A stretch of DNA of 64,000 bases from Streptomyces paludis. Lineage in GTDB: Bacteria; Actinomycetota; Actinomycetes; Streptomycetales; Streptomycetaceae. Positions 1-7,035 of this stretch are shown one piece after another; position 1 is the first letter of the stretch, and each line of letters begins with the position of its first letter. A program made the position numbers and the translations under genes. Under the pieces are notes generated by a model that saw only the letters and a list, made by a program, of their open reading frames with translations, had not been told where the DNA came from and did no database searches. Location of the stretch: positions 558,001-622,000 of the forward strand of contig NZ_CP031194.1 of assembly GCF_003344965.1 (NCBI RefSeq), given 5' to 3'.

Positions 1-2
1 TC

Positions 3-179
3 TTCGCGACGGTGATCGCGTTCGCGGTGGGATACGCGGTCATCGCGTGGTTCATGAAATACATCACCACCAAGAGCTTCATGCCGTTCGTGATCTACCG
101 CGTGCTGCTGGGCATCGCCCTGTTCGTGCTGGTCGGGACGGACACGCTGAGCCCGCACGCGGGCGAGTCGGCGGGCTGA
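3..179 (+). CDS. uppP: Undecaprenyl-diphosphatase UppP, C-terminal end
   Basis: The window opens inside this gene; 58 C-terminal residues are visible, ending in TGA at 177-179. The family dephosphorylates undecaprenyl diphosphate so the lipid carrier can be reused in peptidoglycan and teichoic acid synthesis. The visible part is hydrophobic, with two likely membrane segments and the family-typical ending ([13 protein letters not shown] followed by a short hydrophilic tail). It shows no link to the CIS genes downstream and probably marks the conserved flank of the locus. The 5' end is missing because of the window edge. Confidence 0.75.
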   Translation, partial: FATVIAFAVGYAVIAWFMKYITTKSFMPFVIYRVLLGIALFVLVGTDTLSPHAGESAG

Positions 180-304
180 CGCCCGGCCGATTCCCGGGGT
201 TGCGCGCTCCCGGCGTGTTCTGTGTCACGCGGGGAGCGCGGAGTGTGACCAAGAACGCGCCCCGAACGGCCACCGGCGCACGCCCCCGGCTCTAGGGTTG
301 TCGT

Positions 305-475
305 ATGTCCTCTTCTTCCGCACCCGCTTCCCGGGCCTCCGGCGCCGCCGCGGCCAACGAGCGCATTCGCGCGCTTGTCGACGCGGCCGACGGAACATGG
401 CCCGCGGAGGCGTACGAGGTACTCCTCCTGGAGTGGGCCGAGGCCCTGCACGCCGAGGTCGACGCGGCGGCGTAG
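305..475 (+). CDS. Small hypothetical protein, 56 residues
   Basis: An ATG at 305 opens a 57-codon frame ending in TAG at 473-475. The N-terminal half is Ser/Ala-rich; the C-terminal half looks helical and acidic (ERIRALVDAADGTWP, then YEVLLLEWAEAL). Codon use is normal for this genome, with G or C at almost all third positions. Its size and composition resemble small proteins widespread in Streptomyces, but I cannot name a family or function. No strong ribosome binding site is visible, so it may be weakly translated or leaderless. Confidence 0.5.
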   Translation: MSSSSAPASRASGAAAANERIRALVDAADGTWPAEAYEVLLLEWAEALHAEVDAAA

Positions 476-737
476 CGCGCTCCTGCCGCCGCCGTCCCCC
501 CGTCCCTCGCGCTCCCACTGCACCACCCCGCACCGCACACCCGCATCACCACCGCACCGCCCGCCGCACCCGTGAGGGAGCGCCGGGCGGTGTCCGCTGC
601 CCCATGGGGCAGCGCGGAGTGCCCGGTTCCCGCGGGGCGGCGGGCTGGACGGTCCGCGGACCGTGGCGCCAGGGTGGGACGGTGGACAGGTCCGCCGTCC
701 CGCGGCGCGGCCACGGCACCGGCCGGAGGAGACGGAG
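476..737. promoter_or_regulatory. Upstream region of the DUF4157 gene, two perfect palindromes
   Basis: This 262-bp gap holds no gene. It contains two perfect palindromes: an 18-bp one at 596-613 centred on CCATGG and a 16-bp one at 649-664 centred on CCGCGG. Both lie 75-140 bp upstream of the DUF4157 start at 738. A GGAGGAGA-type ribosome binding site sits just before that start. Whether the palindromes are operators or RNA hairpins is inference. Confidence 0.4.
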
Positions 738-1619
738 ATGCCCGGACACGAACGGCGGCACGGCTCGGGAAGCGGCCCGGAACACAACCATGAGCACGAG
801 CACGACGAGTCCGTACGGCCCCGGGGCGACACGGACGCCCACGACGGCGGCGGAACGGCGCGGCTGTTCCGGGCGGCGGTCGCCGGACGGTCCGATGTCG
901 TCGGTACGGCGGGGATGACGAGCCTGCAACGCGCGGTGGGCAACAGAGCGGCCGGGGCGGTGCTCAGCAGGAACGCTACGGCAGCGGGGTCCGGGGCGGC
1001 GCACGCGCCCGAGGAGACGGCGGACGAGACGGCGGAGGAGCGTTCGCCCGTCCATGACGTGATCTCCACCGGCGGCTCGCCGCTGGACACCGACACCCGT
1101 ACGGACATGGAGAGCCGGATGGGCGCCGACTTCTCCGACGTACGGGTACACACGGACTCGGCGGCGCACGAGTCGGCGAAGGCGGTCGGGGCGCACGCGT
1201 ACACCGTCGGCCACCATGTCGTCTTCCAGCGCGACAGCTACGACCCGTCCTCGTCCGCCGGGCGCACCACGCTGGCGCACGAGCTGACGCATGTGGTGCA
1301 GCAGCGCAACGGCCCGGTCGAGGGCGCGGCGGCGCCGGGCGGTATCCGGGTGAGCGATCCGTCCGACCGCTTCGAGCGGGAGGCCACGGCGAACGCCGAG
1401 CGGGTCATGTCGTCCGCCCCCGACCCGGCGCCGGTGGCCGGCCCCGCGCCGGCGGCGCCCGCTCCGTCCGTACAGTCCCTGGCGGCCGGGCCGTCGGTGC
1501 CGTCCGTGCAGCGGGAGGCGGCGGAGGACGAGGACGAGGAACCGGCGGATGTGCAGGGCTCGTTCGTGCAGCGGGAGGCGGAGGGGGCCGAGGAGGAGGA
1601 AGAGGAGCCACCGGCCTGA
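738..1619 (+). CDS. DUF4157 protein with HEXXH motif, CIS-associated
   Basis: 293 residues. The start at 738 follows a GGAGGAGA ribosome binding site; the frame is open further upstream but without support. A His/Arg-rich N-terminus leads to a short motif around residues 62-78 (SLQRAVGNRAAGAVLSR). The DUF4157 domain spans roughly 110-195 and carries HELTH at about 181-185, the zinc-peptidase HEXXH pattern. The tail is an Ala/Pro linker with VQREA-type repeats and a strongly acidic end (EEEEEEPP). DUF4157 is known to be enriched in extracellular/contractile injection loci, where it may be cargo or a processing protease. The same GN-containing N-terminal motif occurs in the large effector at 15756-19808, so I infer both may be loaded the same way. 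Peptidase activity is not proven. Confidence 0.7.
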   Translation: MPGHERRHGSGSGPEHNHEHEHDESVRPRGDTDAHDGGGTARLFRAAVAGRSDVVGTAGMTSLQRAVGNRAAGAVLSRNATAAGSGAAHAPEETADETAEERSPVHDVISTGGSPLDTDTRTDMESRMGADFSDVRVHTDSAAHESAKAVGAHAYTVGHHVVFQRDSYDPSSSAGRTTLAHELTHVVQQRNGPVEGAAAPGGIRVSDPSDRFEREATANAERVMSSAPDPAPVAGPAPAAPAPSVQSLAAGPSVPSVQREAAEDEDEEPADVQGSFVQREAEGAEEEEEEPPA

Positions 1620-1637
1620 CGGGCGTCTTCACCGCGC

Positions 1638-1687
1638 GGCGGAGGGGTACGGCGACGGGCGCGCGGCCCGTACCGTACCCCTCCGCC
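1638..1687. terminator. Bidirectional terminator between convergent genes
   Basis: A 15-bp perfect inverted repeat (1638-1652 with 1673-1687, arm starting GGCGGAGGGG) encloses a 20-base loop. It lies exactly between the stops of the convergent DUF4157 gene and the Ig-like membrane protein gene, so it can stop transcripts from both sides. No U-run follows, as is usual in Streptomyces. Confidence 0.75.
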
Positions 1688-1713
1688 GTTCTCCTGTGGG
1701 CGGGCGGTGCTTC

Positions 1714-3075
1714 CTAGTCGGCCGCCTCGATGGTGGGCCGCAGTGTGCCGCCCACCAGCAGCGACTGCGAGCAGCTCGCCGGCGTCGGGGCCTTCACCGG
1801 CCTGCCGACCTGCCGGCAGTCGACCGTCATCGTGACCTCCTCGCCGGACGCCACGAGGATCGGGGTGACGAAGTGGTAGTCGGAGTCGCGGAAGTTCTCC
1901 AGCGCGAGCCGGAGGATGGGCGCGTCGCCGCTGAGGACGGTGAGCGTACCCGCGTCGCCCTGCGGGTTCTGGACGACGATGTCGGTGAGCGCGAAGACAC
2001 TGCCGCCCGGCACCTTGTAGGCCGAGCCGGTGCTCGGCGCGCCGCCGACGGCGTCCTTGACCTCGACGCGGGCGCTGGTGGGGGTGCCGGGGGCGTTCGC
2101 GGCCCCCGCGCCCGCGCCGCCGCCGCCCGTACCCGTACCTGAGCCTGTGCTGGGAGACGGGGACGGACCGGCGGCCCCGCCCTCGTTCCCGGCGCCGCCA
2201 CCGTCGGGATCGCCGGTCCCGTCCACGCCGTTGCCCGAACCACCGCTCGCGGACGGGGACTTCGCCACGGCCGACGCGACGACCTCCGGGGTGATCGCCT
2301 CCCTGGCCGCCGACTTCACGGCCGGCCGCAGCAGCGCGTACCAGAGCCCGACCAGCGCGATCAGCACGGCCGCCGCGAGGATGAGGGCGCGCGGCAGCCA
2401 GCGCGGCAGGATCGCCTGCTGCTCGTACGAACCGTCCAGCGTCAGCGGCTCGGGCGCCTCCCGGCCCTCCGCCACCACCGGTGTCACGAACGCCTGGAAC
2501 GTGTGGGTGACCGGGGTCCCGCGCCAGATCCGGCCGGCCGGGCGCACCGACAGCTTCGCGAAGTCGGCGCGCCCGGAGGGGATCAGCAGCTCGGCGGTGG
2601 CGAGTTCGACCGTGGCGCGCTCGGTGCCGGTCGTGCCGGTCAGCCGTACGGTCACGGGCGCGTTGCCGCGGTTGTCGACGGCGAGCTGGTGGCGGCCCCG
2701 GTACGCGCCGCTCGAACCGCGCGGCACCAGCTCCGAGGTGACCTCGGTGAACGGCGCGACGCTCACCGTGCCCTCGGGCACCACCGCCGCGCCCGGGTCG
2801 CTCGTCGGGGTCACCCGTACCCCGAAGGGCGTCTCCCCCGCCGGCACCGACGGGTCGCGCGGCAAGCTCAGCCGGAGAGAGACCGTACCGGTGGCGCCCG
2901 GATAGAGCGAGAGAGCGGGGGGTTCCACCGTCGCCCAGGCCGCACACGCTCCGATCACCTCGAAGCGGTACTCCTCGACCGTGCTGCCGGAATTGAGGAT
3001 CTGTAGGGGGACATCCGTCCGACCGCCCGGCTCTGCGGTGACGGACGCTGCGTCGAGGCTGGCCGTAACACTCAT
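1714..3075 (-). CDS. Membrane-anchored Ig-like domain protein of the CIS locus
   Basis: 453 residues from the ATG at 3075 (MSVTASLD). Residues 1 to ~215 look like two or three beta-sandwich domains of the Ig/COG1470 type, with phrases such as EPGGRTDVPLQILNSG and the spaced VTV/PSG pattern of that fold. One membrane helix lies at about 228-246 (ALILAAAVLIALVGLWYALL). A Ser/Gly/Pro linker and a C-terminal beta-rich domain of ~150 residues follow. With no signal peptide, the N-terminal part is probably cytoplasmic and the C-terminal domain outside. Divergent from the LuxR gene and inside the CIS locus, so it may connect particles with the envelope; that is inference. Confidence 0.7.
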   Translation of the reverse strand: MSVTASLDAASVTAEPGGRTDVPLQILNSGSTVEEYRFEVIGACAAWATVEPPALSLYPGATGTVSLRLSLPRDPSVPAGETPFGVRVTPTSDPGAAVVPEGTVSVAPFTEVTSELVPRGSSGAYRGRHQLAVDNRGNAPVTVRLTGTTGTERATVELATAELLIPSGRADFAKLSVRPAGRIWRGTPVTHTFQAFVTPVVAEGREAPEPLTLDGSYEQQAILPRWLPRALILAAAVLIALVGLWYALLRPAVKSAAREAITPEVVASAVAKSPSASGGSGNGVDGTGDPDGGGAGNEGGAAGPSPSPSTGSGTGTGGGGAGAGAANAPGTPTSARVEVKDAVGGAPSTGSAYKVPGGSVFALTDIVVQNPQGDAGTLTVLSGDAPILRLALENFRDSDYHFVTPILVASGEEVTMTVDCRQVGRPVKAPTPASCSQSLLVGGTLRPTIEAAD

Positions 3076-3301
3076 ACGGGCACGGTAGATCCACGAATTC
3101 CCGCGAACAGCGGTCGGACAGGAACACTTTCGGGCAGAAACGCTGCCCGGCGGTCGGGACCGGATTTCATATCCTCTTGGGATGGGAAAGGAGTAACTGC
3201 CGATGCGTAAGGCGACTACGGCCGCACCCGCGGTTGACCGCCGCCTGGTCCCATACGGCCCGAGATGACGCATCGGCTCGCATGTGCGGAGGGGGAATTT
3301 C
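3076..3301. promoter_or_regulatory. Divergent promoter region, Ig-like gene and LuxR gene
   Basis: A 226-bp gap between divergently transcribed genes, locally AT-richer than its flanks. It must hold both promoters, but I cannot assign -35/-10 boxes with confidence. A GGAGGGGGAA ribosome binding site precedes the LuxR start. Confidence 0.35.
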
Positions 3302-3931
3302 ATGACAGAACGCACGATCGTCGGTTTGCGGGCGCAGGATCCGATCTCCCAGGCGGGAGTGGCCAGCCAATTGCGGACCAGACCGGAGGTGACACTGACC
3401 GGCTTCGATGACGAGGAACCCGCGCCCCAGGTGATTGTCGTCGTGGTGGATGTGATCGACGAGGAAGCCCTGCGCATGCTGCGCGCCATTCAGCGCGGCG
3501 GCACCGCGCGCGGAGTGCTGGTGGCCACCGAGATCGACGAACAGAAGCTGGTCAGCGCGGCGGAGTGCGGGGTGGCCGGGGTGATCCGGCGCGCGGAGGC
3601 GACGCCGGATCATCTGGTCCGGGTGATCGTGTCCGTGGCAAAGGGCGAAGGGCATGTGCCCGCCGATCTTCTCGGCCGGCTGCTGGAGCAGGTGGGGCGG
3701 TTGCAGGGCCAGGTACTCGGACCGCGCGGCCTGCACTTCACCGGCCTTTCTTCGCGGGAGATGGATGTACTGCGGCTGATCGCCGAGGGGTACGACACCG
3801 CGGAGATCGCGACGAAGCTCGCGTACTCCGAACGCACGATAAAGAACGTCCTGCACGCGGTCATGACCAGGCTGCAATTACGTAATCGATCTCATGCGGT
3901 CGCCTACGCGTTGCGCCAGGGGCTGATCTGA
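3302..3931 (+). CDS. LuxR/NarL-type regulator with a TTA codon
   Basis: 209 residues from the ATG at 3302, preceded by GGAGGGGGAA. Residues 1 to ~120 have the size and alternating strand/helix pattern of a receiver domain (VIVVVVDVIDEE), but the N-terminal acidic pair is poor, so phosphorylation is doubtful. The C-terminal ~65 residues are a clear LuxR helix-turn-helix (LSSREMDVLRLIAEGYDTAE, then ERTIKNVLHAVMTRL). Codon 193 (3878-3880) is TTA, rare in Streptomyces and read by the bldA tRNA, so full-length protein should depend on bldA. It sits between the divergent Ig-like gene and the VWA-cap-ATPase genes, making it the obvious local regulator of the CIS. That role is inferred from position. 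Confidence 0.85.
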   Translation: MTERTIVGLRAQDPISQAGVASQLRTRPEVTLTGFDDEEPAPQVIVVVVDVIDEEALRMLRAIQRGGTARGVLVATEIDEQKLVSAAECGVAGVIRRAEATPDHLVRVIVSVAKGEGHVPADLLGRLLEQVGRLQGQVLGPRGLHFTGLSSREMDVLRLIAEGYDTAEIATKLAYSERTIKNVLHAVMTRLQLRNRSHAVAYALRQGLI

Positions 3932-4153
3932 GGGCTGTCCCTGGATTCATCCGTAATGATCAGTGGAGATCCGATGGAGAGCGGCCGAATCCGCATCAAT
4001 CGGCCTCCCGGTACGGGTGCACGAAAGGGCAGTATCCGATTCCCGCGGAACTGGCTCGCGCTCCCCTGACCGGGGAGCGCGAGGCGTGGAGGGTAGGAGC
4101 CCGCGGATCCGCCACCGGTGGCCGGTGCCCGGACGCGGGTGGGGGAGGGTTCC
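3932..4153. other. Intergenic gap before the VWA protein gene
   Basis: 222 bp with no convincing gene. It probably holds the promoter of the VWA-cap-ATPase group. A Gly-rich (GGGGGAGGG) ribosome binding site ends it, just before the GTG at 4154. I see no clear operator or terminator. Confidence 0.3.
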
Positions 4154-6268
4154 GTGCGGCGATCCCGGAAGAGGGCGGGCGCGACTGCCTTGCGTGTGCT
4201 GCCCTTCGCACTGCTGCTGCTGGTCGCGGGGAGTGTGACCGGCTCGGCGGCCGAGCCGCCCGATCCCGCGAACCCGGTCACACCGGCGGTGGTGGCGGAG
4301 CGGCTCGACCCGGGCGGATCGCTCGCGGTGGAGAAGCGGGTGCTGACACCGGAGATCCCGCCGAAGCCGGACATCGTGCTACTGGTGGACGGCACAGGCA
4401 GTATGGGGGACGCGATCGGGCGGATTCAGGACGATCTCTCCGACATCACCGAGAAGGTACGGGCGGCGCAGCCCGACTCCCGCTTCGCCGTCACCGCCTT
4501 CGGCGACCAACAGGTGGACGGCGACCGGGTGTTCACCCTGCATCAGGGGCTGACGTACGACCTCGACGCGGTGAAGCGCGGTGTCGACGACCTCACCTTC
4601 GACCGCGGCGCCAACAGCATGGGCCCGGCGGAGGACTGGATCAACGGTCTGTGGCAGATCGCGCACGGCAGTGGTGGCGGGACCGTGTTCCGCGAGGACG
4701 CGAGCCCCATCATCGTCCTGATCGGTGACGCCTCCAGTCACAACCCGAGCATGGGGCACTACCTCGACGACACGATCCCCGCGCTCCAGAACGCCGGCAT
4801 CCGGGTGGTGGGCGTCGACATCGACACCCCGATCGGTGACGGTCTCAACGGCACGGGCTTCGCCAACAACCCGAATTTCCCGAACCAGCGGGACATCCCG
4901 CCGATCGACCCCGGCCAGGCCGACCGTGTCATCCGGGAGACCAACGGCAAGATGATCGAGGGTGTGGACTCGGACGCGGTCGTGGAGGCGATCGTGGAGG
5001 GCCTCAGCAATCTCCCCACCGCCGTCGGCCATCAACTGGACGCCTGCGACTCCGCGTTGACGGTGACCCTCACTCCGCCCGTACGGACCGTGACCAGTGG
5101 GGGCGTCGCCGACTTCGCCGAGACGGTCGAGGTCGCCGCGGACGCCCCGCAGGGGACACGGCTCACCTGCACGGTCCAGTTCGTGGTGGGCGCGGGCGGC
5201 GCGCCGGGCACGGAGAGTGTGGGCGCGAACGCCGTGGCCGACCCGGAGCTGATCCAGACGATCACCATCGATGTGAACGACGTCGGGGCGCCCGTCGTCA
5301 CCGTCGACAACCGTACGGTCAGGACGACCAATCCCGGCGGTGTCCGCGTCGAGTTCACCGCCACCGCCGAGGACGCCGTGGACGGCCCGCTGCCGGTCGT
5401 GTGCGTCCCCGCGTCCGGCTCGCTCTTCCCGGTCGGCCGTACGGGGGTGACCTGCTCGGCCACCGACGCGGCCGGCAACACCGGCACGGCGGAGGCGACC
5501 GTCGAGGTGCTCCAGGACCCGCTCCCGCCGCCCCCGCCCACCACACCGCCCCCGACCCCGGCGCCGCCCACGCCCGTACCGCCGGCGCCGCCCGCGCCAA
5601 CTCCCGTACCGCCGACGGCCGATGTGTCCGTACGGGTCGGGATCACACCCGCCACCACCTACGCGGGCCGCGTGGCCACCGCCCGCTTCACACTCGCCAA
5701 CGCGGGTCCGGAGACGGCCACCGGGGTCGTCCTGACCACCGCCTGGCCGAAGACACCGAACGCGGCGGACCGTACGCTCGCGCGGCTGACACGCTGCACC
5801 ACCGCCGCGCCCTGCATCATCCCGGCGGGCGGCCGGATCGAGGTCACCCAGCGGGCCAGATACCGGACGGCCGTCAACGCCGAGGTCCACGGGACGGCCA
5901 TCGCGACACTGCCCGACCGCAGACCGGAGAACAACACCGCGCGGGCCCGCCTCCGGGTCCTCCAGCCGAGGCTGACGGTCGTGCCGGCCGTCGTCGAGCC
6001 GGGGCAGGTGGTGGTGGCGCGGGGCACGGACTTCCCGCCGGGCGTACGCGTGGGGCTGTCCTGGAGCGCGGGGATCACCGCGGCGGCCGGCCAACCGGTG
6101 GTGACGGGCCGGGACGGGACGTTCGAGGCGCAGGTGCTGGTGCTGCGCAAGGACGTGCTGGGCCCGCGGCGGCTCCGTACGGGCGTCAGCGACCTGGACC
6201 GGCTGGAGCGACCGGTGCTGGTGGTCCCGCGCACACTCCAGCCGCCGGACTTCGCGGGCCGCGGATGA
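4154..6268 (+). CDS. Exported VWA-domain protein with HYR and DUF11-like domains
   Basis: 704 residues from the GTG at 4154, chosen for its GGGGGAGGG ribosome binding site; an ATG at 4118 is also in frame. A signal peptide covers about residues 1-33 (Arg-rich start, then LPFALLLLVAGSV). A von Willebrand factor A domain follows, with MIDAS motif DGTGSMG near residue 80 and IIVLIGDASSHNPS later. A HYR-type Ig domain (GRTGVTCSATDAAGNTGTA) comes next, then a Pro/Thr-rich spacer and a DUF11-like repeat (TARFTLANAGPETATG). No sortase signal or C-terminal membrane helix is visible, so it may be secreted or held in the wall. VWA proteins bind ligands through a metal ion. It lies upstream of the cap and ATPase genes; its role in the CIS is unknown. 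Confidence 0.75.
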   Translation: MRRSRKRAGATALRVLPFALLLLVAGSVTGSAAEPPDPANPVTPAVVAERLDPGGSLAVEKRVLTPEIPPKPDIVLLVDGTGSMGDAIGRIQDDLSDITEKVRAAQPDSRFAVTAFGDQQVDGDRVFTLHQGLTYDLDAVKRGVDDLTFDRGANSMGPAEDWINGLWQIAHGSGGGTVFREDASPIIVLIGDASSHNPSMGHYLDDTIPALQNAGIRVVGVDIDTPIGDGLNGTGFANNPNFPNQRDIPPIDPGQADRVIRETNGKMIEGVDSDAVVEAIVEGLSNLPTAVGHQLDACDSALTVTLTPPVRTVTSGGVADFAETVEVAADAPQGTRLTCTVQFVVGAGGAPGTESVGANAVADPELIQTITIDVNDVGAPVVTVDNRTVRTTNPGGVRVEFTATAEDAVDGPLPVVCVPASGSLFPVGRTGVTCSATDAAGNTGTAEATVEVLQDPLPPPPPTTPPPTPAPPTPVPPAPPAPTPVPPTADVSVRVGITPATTYAGRVATARFTLANAGPETATGVVLTTAWPKTPNAADRTLARLTRCTTAAPCIIPAGGRIEVTQRARYRTAVNAEVHGTAIATLPDRRPENNTARARLRVLQPRLTVVPAVVEPGQVVVARGTDFPPGVRVGLSWSAGITAAAGQPVVTGRDGTFEAQVLVLRKDVLGPRRLRTGVSDLDRLERPVLVVPRTLQPPDFAGRG

Positions 6269-6315
6269 CCGTAGGGGCGGATAACCGCGTACGTACGATC
6301 TGAAGGGACAGGCCC

Positions 6316-7035
6316 GTGATTCACGAGGTGGACGACGCCCTGCGGACCCTGCTGCGGGCGGAGGTGCTGGAGGGCGCGCAGATCTCCGTGGTGTTCGACG
6401 CGCCGACGCGCGACTGGGCGGCCAAGGTGAACGCGCCGACGGTCAATCTGTATCTCTACGACATCCGCGAGGACATCCGGCGGCGCGAGCGCGGGCTGCA
6501 CAACGAGTACGAAGGAGCCGCGGTCGTGGCCCGCCGCCGCCCGCCGCGCTTCTTCAAGCTGTCCTATCTGATCACCGCCTGGACCAAGCGCCCGGAGGAC
6601 GAACACCGGCTGCTGTCCTCGCTCCTGATCTGCCTGCTGCGGTACGAGGCGCTGCCGCCGGAGCGGGTGACGGGCACACTGGCGGACATCGGGGCGGCCG
6701 TACCGATGTCGATCGCGCTGCCGCCGCCGGAGGACCGCTCCTTCGCGGATGTGTGGAGCGCGCTGGGCGGCGAGTTGAAGCCGTCGCTGGACCTGGTGGT
6801 CAGTGTGCCGGTGACGGCGTCGCCGACGTATCCGGCGGGCCCGCCGGTACGGGACGAGGGGCTGCGCGTGGTGTTCGGGGACCACACGCCGGAGGGGCGC
6901 GGCGGCGGGGGCGGGCTGCCGGTGTACGGAGGGGGCAGGGGCGGCGGGCCGGGGGAGAAGGAGACCCCGGCCGCACCCGCCGGAAGGCCGGGGCTGTCGG
7001 TACGCATCACGGAAACACACGGCACCGATGGCTGA
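6316..7035 (+). CDS. cis16: CIS cap / tail terminator protein, DUF4255 (Pvc16/Afp16-like)
   Basis: 239 residues from a GTG start. The first ~185 residues match DUF4255 (Pvc16_N): DALRTLLRAE, VNLYLYDIREDIRRRE, and FFKLSYLITAW, all typical of this family. These proteins cap the distal end of the tube and sheath and fix particle length. The last ~55 residues are a Gly/Pro-rich extension. The gene overlaps the AAA+ ATPase gene by 8 bases, so the two are translationally coupled, as Afp15/16 partners are adjacent in other systems. Confidence 0.85.
   Translation: MIHEVDDALRTLLRAEVLEGAQISVVFDAPTRDWAAKVNAPTVNLYLYDIREDIRRRERGLHNEYEGAAVVARRRPPRFFKLSYLITAWTKRPEDEHRLLSSLLICLLRYEALPPERVTGTLADIGAAVPMSIALPPPEDRSFADVWSALGGELKPSLDLVVSVPVTASPTYPAGPPVRDEGLRVVFGDHTPEGRGGGGGLPVYGGGRGGGPGEKETPAAPAGRPGLSVRITETHGTDG

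Noticed and set aside
4379..6094. 571-codon minus-strand frame opposite the VWA gene
   Set aside because: Arg/Gly/Asp-rich antisense artefact; the plus strand encodes clear VWA, HYR and DUF11-like domains.
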